From: Cupriavidus oxalaticus
Lineage (GTDB): Bacteria > Pseudomonadota > Gammaproteobacteria > Burkholderiales > Burkholderiaceae
DNA length: 64,000 bases
Direction of reading: 5' to 3'
NCBI RefSeq assembly: GCF_004768545.1
Contig: NZ_CP038636.1
Location: 558,001-622,000 of the forward strand
Positions 34,896 through 43,892 of this stretch are shown in pieces (within the stretch, counting starts at the first letter, position 1; every line of letters begins with the position of its first letter). The notes under the pieces were generated by a model, which did no database searches, was not told the DNA's origin, and was given only the letters and a program-made list of their open reading frames with translations. The translations under genes and the position numbers were made by a program.

Positions 34896-36776
34896 ATGAA
34901 CTTTCTCGCGCGTACTGATGCGCCCCGCAGCGACCGTCGCTCGCATTATGCGCCCGCCTGCGGCTGCTGCATGGCGCCGTCGCAGTTTCTCGAAATGGTC
35001 GAGACCTACGCTCACCACGCCGGCCAGGACTTGCACTGGACGACGCCGCGTCGGCTGGTGCAGCCCTTCCACTGGACCTGTGCGTCGCAAGGCCTGCAGG
35101 ATGCGGTGTTACAGGGCAGCCTCGATGCCGCATCTGCATCCGTGCTGACATCCGCGGCAGCGCAGCCGTCGGCCGCCGCACCCGCCATTAGACGCCGGCC
35201 GGCGCTACAGAGAGTCTGCACTGGCATCGACAAGGCCTTGCTGAACGGTAAGATCTTCACATCAGACGCGCGCCAACTGTGGTGCGAGGCGCTGGCTATC
35301 CAGGACGGCCGCATTGCCTATGTTGGCTCGGTGACGGAGATCGAAGCGCTGTGTGGTCCGGGTACCGAGGTCTTTGATCTCGGCGGCCGCGTGGTGATCC
35401 CAGGCTTCAACGATGCGCACATGCACCATACACCCGACCCTGTGGGCGTACGACTGCCTATAGATCCGGTGGCAGACCCGTCGTTCGAGGAGGTGGGGAG
35501 AATGATCCGCGAGGCTGTTGCTGCCACGCCGCCCGGCACCTGGATCTACGGCGTGATGGGCATCGAACTCATCAACGACCGCAGAGTGGATCGCGTCGCG
35601 TTGGACAACTTCGCGCCCGAACATCCACTGATCCTGCTGGGGCTGACCAACCACACCAACGTGATCAACACGCCCGCGATCGTGCGGCTGGGCATCGAGG
35701 AGGAAGCGCCCGATCCTCTGGGCGGCTACTTCGAACGCCTGCCGGGCACGCGACGCGTGTCGGGCCGCATCCACGAGTACGCGCAGTGGGCGCCGCAACG
35801 CTGCTTCGCCTCCATGGCCACCGTGGAGCAAGGCGCGGCCAGCATCCGCGCCCTGGCAGCCGACTGCTTGCAGTTCGGCATCACCACCGTCCAGAACATG
35901 TCGTGGACGCCGACGGCGCGTTACGTCGAGATGCTGCAGGCCGCTGATGCGCCCATCCGCATCCGGCTGATCCGCTTTCCGCCGGCCGGACCCGAGGGGC
36001 GAGTGCTGCATGAGGGCGTCGGCCTGACGCCGTCCATCGGAAAACGCTTTGGCGTCAGCGGCACCAAGTGGATCCTCGACGGCACCAGCGTGGAACGCGC
36101 CGCCGCGATGGGCCGGTCTTACGCCGACGATCCTTCCACCGAGGGTCGCGAGAACTTTAGCCTAGCCGAAGTGCGCGAGATGATGCGCGAGAGCCTGCGC
36201 GCCGACGACCAGTTGCTATTGCATGCTATCGGACCGAAGGCCGTGGAGAACGTCATCCGCGCCGCCGAGTCGCTACCCGATATCGACTGGGCCGCGCGCG
36301 GCCTTCGCATGGAGCATGGGGATGGGCTCGATGCCGAACAGATCGAGCGTGCGCGCAACATCGGCCTAATGGTCGTGCAAAACCCGACCCACTTCCTTTT
36401 CCCGCAGATCTACGGGCCGCGCTTCGGTGCCGGCACGCGTTTCGCGAGCTTCCGCACCTTAATGGACAAGGGCCTGGCCGTGGGCATTGGCTCAGACGGC
36501 CCGGTCAATCCCTTTCTCGGTCTAATGGCCGCGCTCATCCATCCCGCCCGCCCGGAAGAGGGAAGCAGCATGGAGCAGGCGGTCATCGCCTACACGCTGG
36601 GCAGCGCGCAGGCCGAACAGCAGGCCGACCGCAAGGGCATGCTGGCCCCCGGCTACCTGGCCGACTTGGCGGTGCTGTCGCAGGACATCTTCAGCGTAGC
36701 GGCCGACGCGCTGCCTGCCACCCGCAGCCTGCTGACGCTGGTCGAAGGCGAGACAGTTTACGAGGCCACCGAGTAG
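34896..36776 (+). CDS. Amidohydrolase, YtcJ / N-substituted formamide deformylase type
   Basis: A protein of 626 residues from ATG 34896 (AGGAGG three bases before it; ATG 34881 is also in frame). Residues from about 110 on form an amidohydrolase-3 domain: FNDAHMHH (HxH metal site), LLLHAIGPKAVENV and RMEHGDGL (His ligands) and IGSDGPVNP (catalytic Asp). YtcJ-like enzymes include the NfdA deformylase of N-substituted formamides. The first ~105 residues are extra and contain HYAPACGCCMAPSQF, a Cys cluster not usual for the family. It follows the aldehyde dehydrogenase and precedes a deacetylase gene on the same strand. Confidence 0.82.
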   Translation: MNFLARTDAPRSDRRSHYAPACGCCMAPSQFLEMVETYAHHAGQDLHWTTPRRLVQPFHWTCASQGLQDAVLQGSLDAASASVLTSAAAQPSAAAPAIRRRPALQRVCTGIDKALLNGKIFTSDARQLWCEALAIQDGRIAYVGSVTEIEALCGPGTEVFDLGGRVVIPGFNDAHMHHTPDPVGVRLPIDPVADPSFEEVGRMIREAVAATPPGTWIYGVMGIELINDRRVDRVALDNFAPEHPLILLGLTNHTNVINTPAIVRLGIEEEAPDPLGGYFERLPGTRRVSGRIHEYAQWAPQRCFASMATVEQGAASIRALAADCLQFGITTVQNMSWTPTARYVEMLQAADAPIRIRLIRFPPAGPEGRVLHEGVGLTPSIGKRFGVSGTKWILDGTSVERAAAMGRSYADDPSTEGRENFSLAEVREMMRESLRADDQLLLHAIGPKAVENVIRAAESLPDIDWAARGLRMEHGDGLDAEQIERARNIGLMVVQNPTHFLFPQIYGPRFGAGTRFASFRTLMDKGLAVGIGSDGPVNPFLGLMAALIHPARPEEGSSMEQAVIAYTLGSAQAEQQADRKGMLAPGYLADLAVLSQDIFSVAADALPATRSLLTLVEGETVYEATE

Positions 36777-36813
36777 ACCAAGCCCATTTTTACTTCACTC
36801 CTTCGATAGAGTC

Positions 36814-37929
36814 ATGACCACAAAAACAGCCTTCTTCCACGACGAGCGCACCCTCTGGCACGCCCCGGGCAACCTGTATGCACTGATCTCGCCGATCGGT
36901 CATTCGGTGCAGCCAATGTCCGGCTTCGGTTACGTGGACTCGCCAGACAGCAAGCGCCGGCTGGTGTCGCTGCTCGACGTCTCGGGTCTAAGCGACCTGA
37001 TGGATGTACGCCGTGCTCCAATGGTTAGCGAGGACGATCTGCTGCGCGTGCACGACCAAGACTATCTGCGCCGCTTCAAGGCGGGCAGCGAGGCCGGCGG
37101 CGGTGACATGGGGCAGTTGGCCGCATACGGCCCGGGCGGCTACGACATCGCGCGCGTTTCAGCAGGCCTTGCGCTGGCCGCGGTGGAGACTGTGCTGCTG
37201 GGCTACCACACGACAGCCTATGCGATGACGCGGCCTTGCGGCCACCATGCCACGCGCAACTTCGGCCTCGGCTTCTGTTTGTTCAACAATATCGCGGTGG
37301 CCATCGAGGCGATGAAGGCGCGCCGCGGCCTTGGCCGCGTGGTCGTGCTCGACTGGGACGTTCACCACGGCAACGGCACGCAGGAGATCTTCTATGAGCG
37401 CGACGACGTACTCACCATTTCACTGCACCAGGAGCACTGCTTCCCGCCCGGCTACAGCGGTGCGGAGGACCGCGGCGCCGGCAAGGGCCTAGGTTACAAC
37501 ATGAACATTCCGCTGCAGCCCGGCGGCGGCCTGGCCTCGTATGCCTATGCCTTTGACCGCATGGTGGTACCGGCCATTGACCGCTTCAAGCCGGAGCTAA
37601 TTATCGTCGCCAGCGGGCTGGACGCCAATGCGCTGGACCCGCTGTCGCGTATGCAGCTCACGCCGGAGGCCTTCCGCTTCCTTGCTAACCAGGCCAAGCA
37701 ACTCGCCGCCCGCCATACCGGCGGCAAGCTAGTGGTGGTGCACGAGGGCGGCTACTCCGAGGCCTGTGTGCCCTTCTGCGGCCTTGCGCTGTTGGAGGAA
37801 CTGACCGGCCATAAGACCCAGGCCGCTGACCCGTTGTCCAGCTTCCTTGCGCTGACCCAGCCCGGTCGCCGTTTCAACGAACTTCAGCACCAGCTGATCG
37901 ACGAGATGGCTGCGTTGCACGGCCTGTAA
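36814..37929 (+). CDS. Class II histone-deacetylase-like amidohydrolase
   Basis: A 371-residue zinc deacetylase of the HDAC/acetylpolyamine amidohydrolase/AcuC superfamily. The His pair is in RPCGHHATRN, the zinc ligands in DWDVHHGNGTQ and SGLDANALDPL, and the transition-state Tyr in EGGYSEACVPF. All catalytic residues are kept. In bacteria these enzymes remove acyl groups from small amides such as acetylpolyamines. It is 37 bp after the amidohydrolase gene, so two unrelated amide-cleaving enzymes are made from one unit. Confidence 0.9.
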   Translation: MTTKTAFFHDERTLWHAPGNLYALISPIGHSVQPMSGFGYVDSPDSKRRLVSLLDVSGLSDLMDVRRAPMVSEDDLLRVHDQDYLRRFKAGSEAGGGDMGQLAAYGPGGYDIARVSAGLALAAVETVLLGYHTTAYAMTRPCGHHATRNFGLGFCLFNNIAVAIEAMKARRGLGRVVVLDWDVHHGNGTQEIFYERDDVLTISLHQEHCFPPGYSGAEDRGAGKGLGYNMNIPLQPGGGLASYAYAFDRMVVPAIDRFKPELIIVASGLDANALDPLSRMQLTPEAFRFLANQAKQLAARHTGGKLVVVHEGGYSEACVPFCGLALLEELTGHKTQAADPLSSFLALTQPGRRFNELQHQLIDEMAALHGL

Positions 37930-38153
37930 CGATTCTCTGCCGCGACAACACGGCCAGTGGCCTACGTCGTTTGACTGCTCGACGCATCACTGTGCTTCTC
38001 GGGTGAGAAGCGCCTCCCCAAGCCAAGGAGAGACCCGTCACGGGCCTACTCTCCGGAAGAAACTGATACGCACTTCAAGCGTGCTCGCCAGTTGCGGAGC
38101 TTCGCTTCGGTGTATGGATACCCAAAAGCAATCATCCACAAGAGAGAGGATAG

Positions 38154-39206
38154 ATGAAGTCACCACGTAGGATCCTAACCGCCGTCGCTGCGACCGGCGG
38201 CCTTGTATCTGGAGCGGCTTATGGCCAGAGCAGGTTGCAATTGTATGGCGCGGTCGATGCCTTCCTGGGATCCGTGCGAGTGAGTGGTGCCCCCCATAGC
38301 ACTGCTGCCCTTGAAAGCTCCGGCCTGACCACCTCCTATTGGGGAATTTCCGGCCAGGAAGTGCTGGGCAATGGCCTGAACGCAGAGTACACGCTCGAGA
38401 GCTTTTTCCGGCCAGATACTGGCAAGGTCGGGCGTTTTGACGGAGACGTCATGTTCGGACGCAATGCCTTCGTGGGGATGAATGGTGGCTTTGGTGCCGT
38501 CAAGTTGGGCCGCAACACTACGCCCTGGTTTATCTCGATGATGCTGTTCAATCCGCTGGCGGACTCGGACAGGTTCTCGCCCATGTTCCTCCACACCTAT
38601 TCCACGCCGCCCGGGTCACCAGTAGGCAATTCGGTGGCAGGTGACACAGCATGGGATAACTCAGTCCTGTACCAGAGCCCAGGTTTCGGCGGATTGCACT
38701 TCAATGCCATCTACTCGACCGGCGAGGTCGCAGGCCACCAAGGCAAGCAGAACTACGGCAGCAATGCTACCTATTTCAACGATAAGTTCGGCGCCACGCT
38801 GGCCATACAGCGTGTGGGGGTGAATGCACCGGAGTTTGCGGCTTCCGGTGCAACATACCAGATGGCCTATCTCGCGGGCCTTTCCTACGATTTCAAGGTA
38901 GTTAAGCTCTTTGGCCAGTATGCGCAATCGGACAATAGTTTTAGCGCTCTAAGCCGCCAGCGTGACAAGACCATGCAGATAGGCGCCAGCGTACCACTGG
39001 GTCCGGGCTTGCTGATGGCCGAGTGGGTGCGCACCTGGCAAGGAAACAACGAGGCGCTTGCCTCAAGGCGCCGTGATACCACCACCTTGGCCTATGACTA
39101 CCCATTTTCCAGGCGCACCGACGCCTACGCTGCCTGGCGCTATGACAAGGTGAGCGACCTTAATCCGGGCAACACCTTCGGCCTAGGCCTGCGCCACAAG
39201 TTCTGA
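38154..39206 (+). CDS. Gram-negative general porin (Burkholderiales type)
   Basis: A 350-residue outer-membrane porin with signal peptide (ILTAVAATGGLVSGAAYG), an N-terminal strand LQLYGAVDAFLG, the constriction-loop region GRNAFVGMNGGFGAVKLGRN and the end FGLGLRHKF with terminal Phe. The start has AGAGAGGATAG before it. It is the last gene of the catabolic cluster before the insertion sequences and could serve uptake of its substrate. Confidence 0.9.
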   Translation: MKSPRRILTAVAATGGLVSGAAYGQSRLQLYGAVDAFLGSVRVSGAPHSTAALESSGLTTSYWGISGQEVLGNGLNAEYTLESFFRPDTGKVGRFDGDVMFGRNAFVGMNGGFGAVKLGRNTTPWFISMMLFNPLADSDRFSPMFLHTYSTPPGSPVGNSVAGDTAWDNSVLYQSPGFGGLHFNAIYSTGEVAGHQGKQNYGSNATYFNDKFGATLAIQRVGVNAPEFAASGATYQMAYLAGLSYDFKVVKLFGQYAQSDNSFSALSRQRDKTMQIGASVPLGPGLLMAEWVRTWQGNNEALASRRRDTTTLAYDYPFSRRTDAYAAWRYDKVSDLNPGNTFGLGLRHKF

Positions 39207-39322
39207 CCGGGAGCCGAGCCACTCCCTAGACAACATGTATGGACCTGCCGCGCCTCAAGGTACGCGGATTAAGCTTGAGATGCGTGACACCGCGGCTCAG
39301 AGCCGCATTGAGGGGGCAGGTC

Positions 39323-39673
39323 ATGAACAAGTTTAGCAAGTACGTGGGCCTGGATGTACATCAGGAAACGATTGCCGTAGCCGTGGCCGACATGGCCGGC
39401 GAGGTGAGGTATATGGGCGAGATCGTCAACACACCCGAAGCCATTGCGAAAGTGGTGGCGCGCCTCAAGCGCGGCACAGGCAGGCTGGCGTTCTGCTACG
39501 AAGCCGGCCCCTGCGGCTACACAATTTGCCGACAGCTGCGGGAGCTCAAGCAGGATTGCCAAGTCGTAGCGCCGTCGCTGATTCCCAAGAAGCCAGGCCA
39601 ACGGGTGAAGACCGACCGACGCGATGCCCTAAGTCTCGCGCGCCTGCATCGAGCCGGCGAATTGAGCCCTGTA
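39323..39673 (+). pseudogene. IS110-family transposase, 5' fragment
   Basis: ATG 39323 (site AGGGGGCAGGTC) begins MNKFSKYVGLDVHQETIAV, followed by CYEAGPCGYTICRQL and KTDRRDALSLARLHRAGEL: the RuvC-like DEDD N-terminal domain of IS110 transposases. The gene then breaks at about residue 117. The next ~65 bp read backwards as the following part of the same protein (see the inverted piece). Confidence 0.85.
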
Positions 39674-39738
39674 TGCTTCATGTCCTCACGCGCACGAGTC
39701 AGATCGCGCAGCGCCTCTTGTGCCTCATCGGGAATCCG
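39674..39738 (-). pseudogene. Inverted fragment of the same IS110 transposase gene
   Basis: On the minus strand this stretch reads RIPDEAQEALRDLTRAREDM, the segment that normally follows ARLHRAGEL in IS110 transposases. It is directly abutted by the IS630 stub at 39739. A local inversion broke the gene. Confidence 0.6.
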
Positions 39739-39957
39739 TGTTCTGTTCTTGATGGAACTTATATGAGTTCGGCGTCTCGCAATTCCCTATTGCGACACAG
39801 CGTGGAGAGAGCGAGTGCGAGTTGCCCCCGAGATCATGTTGACCGACGAGGAGCGATCCAAGTTGACGAGGCTGGTTCGGTCGAAGCTCACGAGCGTGAG
39901 GCTGGTGCAAGCGCGCGCGCATTGTGCTGCTGGCCGCCAACGGATTGCAGAACAAGG
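39739..39957 (+). mobile_element. IS630-family left-end stub
   Basis: Starts with TGTTCTGTTCTTGATGGAAC, the same end as the element at 40577, and runs through the first part of the transposase (RVAPEIMLTDEERSKLTRLV). One extra base compared with the copy at 41571 shifts the frame (GTGCAAGCG versus GCGCAGCG). Homology stops at about 39957. Confidence 0.75.
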
Positions 39958-39997
39958 CGGCCGGCAGCGCCGCGACAGCCAACAAGTGGAGGAAGCC

Positions 39998-40255
39998 ATG
40001 GGAGAATTGAAGTCATTGCGATCGATGGTGGACAAATGGCTGGGACCAGCCGAGGCGACTCCACCTCGAGTCGCCTCGGTGGGGCGGCTGCGAGACTGCG
40101 GCAGTCGATTCGTATGTGTGGAATCCGATCGCGTCACAGGCACGCTCTCGATCGTATTTTTCAGGCATGGCGACGGGGCCTGGTATGTCTTTCCGCCAGG
40201 GACTAACAGGGCGGGACTGGCCGCTATGGTGCGTGAGCCGAGGCGCGAGAGGTAG
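39998..40255 (+). CDS. Small hypothetical protein
   Basis: An 85-residue protein from ATG 39998 (GGAGGAAGCC before it), starting MGELKSLRSMVDKWLGP and containing RFVCVESDRVTGTLSIVFF and GDGAWYVFPP. I recall similar small proteins on Cupriavidus mobile DNA but cannot assign a function. It lies between two IS630 copies and is followed by a strong terminator. Confidence 0.6.
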   Translation: MGELKSLRSMVDKWLGPAEATPPRVASVGRLRDCGSRFVCVESDRVTGTLSIVFFRHGDGAWYVFPPGTNRAGLAAMVREPRRER

Positions 40256-40301
40256 GGCGCGTGACGCGACCGAGCCCAGGCACGGCATCGCTGGACATCG
40301 C

Positions 40302-40324
40302 GCCGGATGCATCCGGCTTTTTTT
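40302..40324 (+). terminator. Rho-independent terminator
   Basis: GCCGGATGCATCCGGC is a perfect palindrome (6-bp GC-rich stem, TGCA loop) followed by seven T. It lies 47 bp after the stop of the gene at 39998 and 11 bp before the next ATG. Confidence 0.8.
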
Positions 40325-40334
40325 GGGGACTCAC

Positions 40335-40571
40335 ATGTTTGACGACCAGGATGGGAGCGGCGTCGCCAGTGGCGCGGGCCCGGAGGGCGTCGCCACGGCG
40401 CCCTTAGACATCTACACCTGGACTGCAGCCCTGCATGAATACGCACTGAGATCTGGCCTGGTATCCAATGACTATGTGCCGGACTACCACACACTGGAAC
40501 GCCTGCGGATATATTTCCGCTCTGGCCTGACGCCCAGCGATGCGGCGCGGGCGTGTTTCCTGCCCTGCTAG
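40335..40571 (+). CDS. Small hypothetical protein
   Basis: A 78-residue protein from ATG 40335 (TGGGGACTCAC before it), starting MFDDQDGSGVASGAG. The second half, YTWTAALHEYALRSGLVSND and LERLRIYFRSGLTPSDAARAC, looks like a compact helical domain. No family is assigned. It sits just after a terminator, so its promoter would have to be within or before that hairpin. It ends six bases before the IS630 left end. Confidence 0.5.
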   Translation: MFDDQDGSGVASGAGPEGVATAPLDIYTWTAALHEYALRSGLVSNDYVPDYHTLERLRIYFRSGLTPSDAARACFLPC

Positions 40572-40599
40572 GGGAGTGTTCTGTTCTTGATGGAACTTA

Positions 40600-41515
40600 G
40601 AGACGGTTTCAAAAAGACCGCTACGCACGCCTGAAGATATTCCAGCAGACGAGGCAACAGCCAAGCTTCAGGAATGCTTCGTGAATATCAGCCAGACGCT
40701 CGAAGCGAATGCGAAGACGACGAAATTGTGGAGCCACGCATGAGTGCGTTCGACCACCCAGCGAAACTTGCCAAGACCGCTACCGTGTTCGGTTCGGCGC
40801 TTCGCGAGCACTGGCCTGATGCCGCGCTCGCGAAGTCGCTGACGATGCGGTTCGGAATCGTAGCCGCGATCGGCATAGATAACCTTGGGCTTCTGAAGTG
40901 GTCGGCCACGCACGCCGCGAATCGGTGGAATCGCGTCAACGAGCGGCAGCAGTTGGGTGACGTCGTTGCGGTTCGCGCCGGTCAGGAGCGCGCAGACGGG
41001 GACTCCATTCGCGTCGACGAGGATGTGATGCTTGGAACCTGGTCGCGAGCGATCCGTGGGGTTCGGACCCGTTTTTCGCCCGCCCCAACAGCTCGCACCG
41101 ACGACGAATCGACGGCCGCACGTGAGAAATCGATTTGGCCGGCCTCGCGCAGTTTCGCGAGCAGCAATTCGTGTAGTCGCACCCATACGCCCGCCTTCTG
41201 CCAGTCGCGCAAACGCCGCCAGCAGGTCGGGCCAGAACCGAATCCCAACTTGGTCGACAGGTCGCACCAACGTATCCCGGTCTTGAACACGAACAGGATG
41301 CCGTTCAGCGCTGCTCGGTCCGAAATCGGAAAGCGACCGGGATACTTCTTGCGCCGCGGCTTCGGCGGTGGCAGCAAAGGTTCGATCAGTGCCCCACAGT
41401 TCGTCGTCAATGACCGGCGCGCCCATCTCCTTGGTCCCAGTTGTTCAGGTGCCAAAGGTTAACAGCTCGCCGAGAAAGTTAACAGGCCTTTTGGGGGTCT
41501 TTTTGAAACGGTCTC
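40600..41515 (-). mobile_element. IS5-family element (IS427-like group)
   Basis: Ends GAGACGGTTTCAAAAAGACC (40600) and, inverted with one mismatch, at 41496-41515. The element is 916 bp and is flanked by TTA on both sides (40597-40599, 41516-41518), a 3-bp target duplication. It interrupts the IS630 left end: the two flanks join to give the same sequence as the uninterrupted copy at 39739. Confidence 0.9.
40668..41455 (-). CDS. IS5-family transposase, orfA-orfB by -1 frameshift
   Basis: The first frame (41455 to 40982, 157 residues) has GALIEPLLPPPKPRR and GIRWCDLSTKLGFGSG, the IS427-type N-terminal domain, then AAVDSSSVRAVG with the first catalytic Asp. The second frame (in -1, ending at 40668) continues GRKTGPNPTDRSRPGSKHH, ADRGYDSEPHRQRL (second Asp) and RWVVERTHAWLHNF (Glu). 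The frames meet at GGCGAAAAACGG, a likely slippage site. Both parts look intact, so the enzyme may be active. Confidence 0.85.
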
Positions 41516-42576
41516 TTATATGAGTTCGGCGTTTCCAATGCCCTACTGCGACACAGCGTGGAGAGAGCGAGTGCGAGTTGCTCCCGAAATCGTGTTGACC
41601 TATGAGGAGCGAACCAAGTTGACGAGGCTGGTTCGGTCGAAGCTCACGAGCGTGAGGCTGGCGCAGCGCGCGCGCATTGTGCTGCTGGCCGCCAACGGAT
41701 TGCAGAGCAAGGACATCGCCGAGCAGTTGGGAGTCGGACGCGTGCAGGTCTCGCGTTGGCGTGAGCGGTATGCGGAATCGGGGCTGGCCGGTATCGAACG
41801 CGACTTGCCGCGCGGCGCGCCGCCGCTGAAGGTGGACACGGCGCGGCTGGTGGAGCTGACCACTCAAACGAAGCCCGTGGCGGCCACGCACTGGAGCACG
41901 CGCAAGATGGCCGCCGAGTTGGGCGTGAGCGCCAGCACCGTCATGTGCCATTGGCATGCCCACGGGTTGAAGCCGCACATCGTGCGCGGCTTCAAGGTCT
42001 CGCGCGATGCGCGGTTCGTCGAGAAGCTTGAGGACATCGTGGGCCTGTACATGTCGCCACCCAAGCACGCGCTGGTGCTGTGCTGCGACGAGAAGAGCCA
42101 GGTGCAGGCGTTGGATCGCACACAGCCCGGGCTGCCGCTGAAGACGGGGCGCGCGGCCACCATGACCCACGATTACAAGCGCAATGGCACGACCACGCTG
42201 CTTGGCGCGCTCAACGTGCTCGATGGACAGGTCATTGCCCAGTGCCAGCAGCGCCACCGCCATACTGAGTGGTTGAAGTTCCTGCGCAAGATCGACCGCG
42301 AGACGCCCAAGGACAAAACGCTGCATCTGATATCCCGCGATGCAAGACTGGCTGGCCAAGCATCCGCGCTTCAACATGCACTTCACGCCCACCTCAGCGT
42401 CATGGCTGAACATGGTCGAGCGGTTCTTTCGCGACATCACGACCGAGCGACTTCGCCGCGGCGTATTCACCAGCGTGCCGGAGCTAGTCGCCGCCATCAG
42501 CGAATACTGAGGTAGCCTGATCGAGGCGGACACGCTTGGTCCTTAGATTAAGATCGTGGATCAGGAGTGTGCACAG

Positions 42577-42888
42577 ATGAGCAAGGCAAGACAGACGTAC
42601 GGGGAAGAGTTTCAGGCAGAGGCCGTGAGACTGGTGCTGGAACAGGGACTGACGCTGCAGTCGGCCGCGCAGCGTCTGGGGATTCCGAAGGGCACGTTGA
42701 CGAATTGGGTGTCGAAAGCCAAGGCGCCTGGAACAGCAGCGGCACCAGGGGGCGTGACAGTGGCAGAGTTGGCGGCGGAGAATGCGAGGCTGCGCAAGGA
42801 GCTGGCCGAGGCGAGGCTGGAGCGCGATATTGTAAAAAAAGCCGCGGCGTACTTCGCCAGGGAATCACTGCCCGGTACGCGTTCGTGA
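42577..42888 (+). CDS. IS3-family transposase, OrfA
   Basis: A 103-residue protein from ATG 42577 with AGGAG upstream, an HTH with LEQGLTLQSAAQRLGIPKGT and a leucine-zipper coil AELAAENARLRKELAEARLE. It ends in the other frame from OrfB; at GTAAAAAAAGCC (42832-42843) a -1 slip on A7 gives the OrfAB fusion, as in most IS3 elements. The gene is intact. Confidence 0.92.
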   Translation: MSKARQTYGEEFQAEAVRLVLEQGLTLQSAAQRLGIPKGTLTNWVSKAKAPGTAAAPGGVTVAELAAENARLRKELAEARLERDIVKKAAAYFARESLPGTRS

Positions 42889-43742
42889 GTCAATGGCGAG
42901 AAGTGTATCCGGTGAAGTTGATGTGCCGGGTATTGGGGGTCTCGCGCAGTGGCTACTACGACTGGACACACAGACCTTACGGGCTCAGTCCGGAACAGGA
43001 GCGGCTGCGTCTGGCGATCCGGGCAGCCCACAAGCGCACGCGTCAGACGTACGGTACGCGGCGCCTGCAGCGCGAGCTGGCTGGCGATGGATTCGTGGTC
43101 GGCCGTGATCGGCTGGCCAGACTGCGCAACGAGATGGGGATTCGGTGTCGGCAAAAGCGTCGATTCGTAGCGACAACTCGCTCGGCTCATAATCTGCCAG
43201 TGGCGCCCAACCTACTGGAGCAGAAATTTGAAGCCGACAGGCCAAATGCCGCGTGGGTGACAGACATCACGTATATCGCGACCGATGAGGGTTGGTTGTA
43301 CCTGGCAGGAATCAAGGACCTGTACACGTGCGAGATCGTGGGCTACGCGATGGGGCCCAGAATGACACAGGAATTGGTGGGCGAGGCGCTGTTCCGGGCG
43401 GTGCGCAGCAAGCGGCCACGGCCCGGCCTGATTCATCATTCAGACCGGGGCAGCCAATACTGTGCTCACGGCTATCGCAGGTTGCTAGCGCAGTTCGGCA
43501 TGCTGGCTTCGATGTCACGCAAGGGAAACTGCTACGACAATGCGCCCATGGAAAGCTTCTGGGGCAGCCTGAAAGCAGAGTTGGTGTACCACCATCGGTA
43601 TGCCACCCGGCTGGAAGCCATGGCCTCTGTCCGTGAGTACATTGAGATTTTTTACAATCGCCAACGGCGCCATTCGAAGTTGGGGTACCGAACGCCAGGC
43701 GAAGTCGCTGCAAGCTACCTCAGTCGACTAGCTGCAGCATGA
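42834..43742 (+). CDS. IS3-family transposase, OrfB (made as OrfAB fusion)
   Basis: About 300 residues. An HTH_21 region (GVSRSGYYDWTHRP, TYGTRRLQREL) leads to the rve integrase core with the DDE residues in WVTDITYIATDEG, LIHHSDRGSQY and YDNAPMESFWGSLKAE. The C-terminus has YNRQRRHSKLGYRTP. No stop or frameshift interrupts it, so this copy appears active and is the youngest insertion at the locus. Confidence 0.92.
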   Translation, partial: KKSRGVLRQGITARYAFVSQWREVYPVKLMCRVLGVSRSGYYDWTHRPYGLSPEQERLRLAIRAAHKRTRQTYGTRRLQRELAGDGFVVGRDRLARLRNEMGIRCRQKRRFVATTRSAHNLPVAPNLLEQKFEADRPNAAWVTDITYIATDEGWLYLAGIKDLYTCEIVGYAMGPRMTQELVGEALFRAVRSKRPRPGLIHHSDRGSQYCAHGYRRLLAQFGMLASMSRKGNCYDNAPMESFWGSLKAELVYHHRYATRLEAMASVREYIEIFYNRQRRHSKLGYRTPGEVAASYLSRLAAA

Positions 43743-43892
43743 ACCAGACGTGTCCGCGCTGGACAGAACACCTCATACATCGCTCACCACAACACCAACC
43801 CCAAACCGTTCATCTGGACCAAGAGCGCTCGCGACATCTTGTAGAAAGTCATTCTCGCCAACCGCCGCTTAAGTTCCAAACAGGATGGAACA

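Larger units (their letters stand above)
42508..43775 (+). mobile_element. IS3-family element inserted in the IS630 transposase gene
   Basis: The ends begin TGAGGTAGCCTGATCGAGGC (42508) and TGAGGTGTTCTGTCCAGCGC (complement from 43775), both followed by GGACACG. The length is 1268 bp. TAC is duplicated on both sides (42505-42507, 43776-43778). The element's TGA end gives the IS630 frame a false stop right at the insertion site. Confidence 0.92.
40577..43892 (+). mobile_element. IS630-family element with two nested insertions
   Basis: The left end TGTTCTGTTCTTGATGGAAC (40577) and the right end (complement of 43870-43892, TGTTCCATCCTGTTTGGAAC) are imperfect inverted repeats that match at 17 of 23 positions. 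Between them lie the IS630 transposase gene, an IS5-type element just inside the left end and an IS3-type element near the gene's 3' end. The exact outer ends and the TA target duplication are not clear. Confidence 0.75.
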
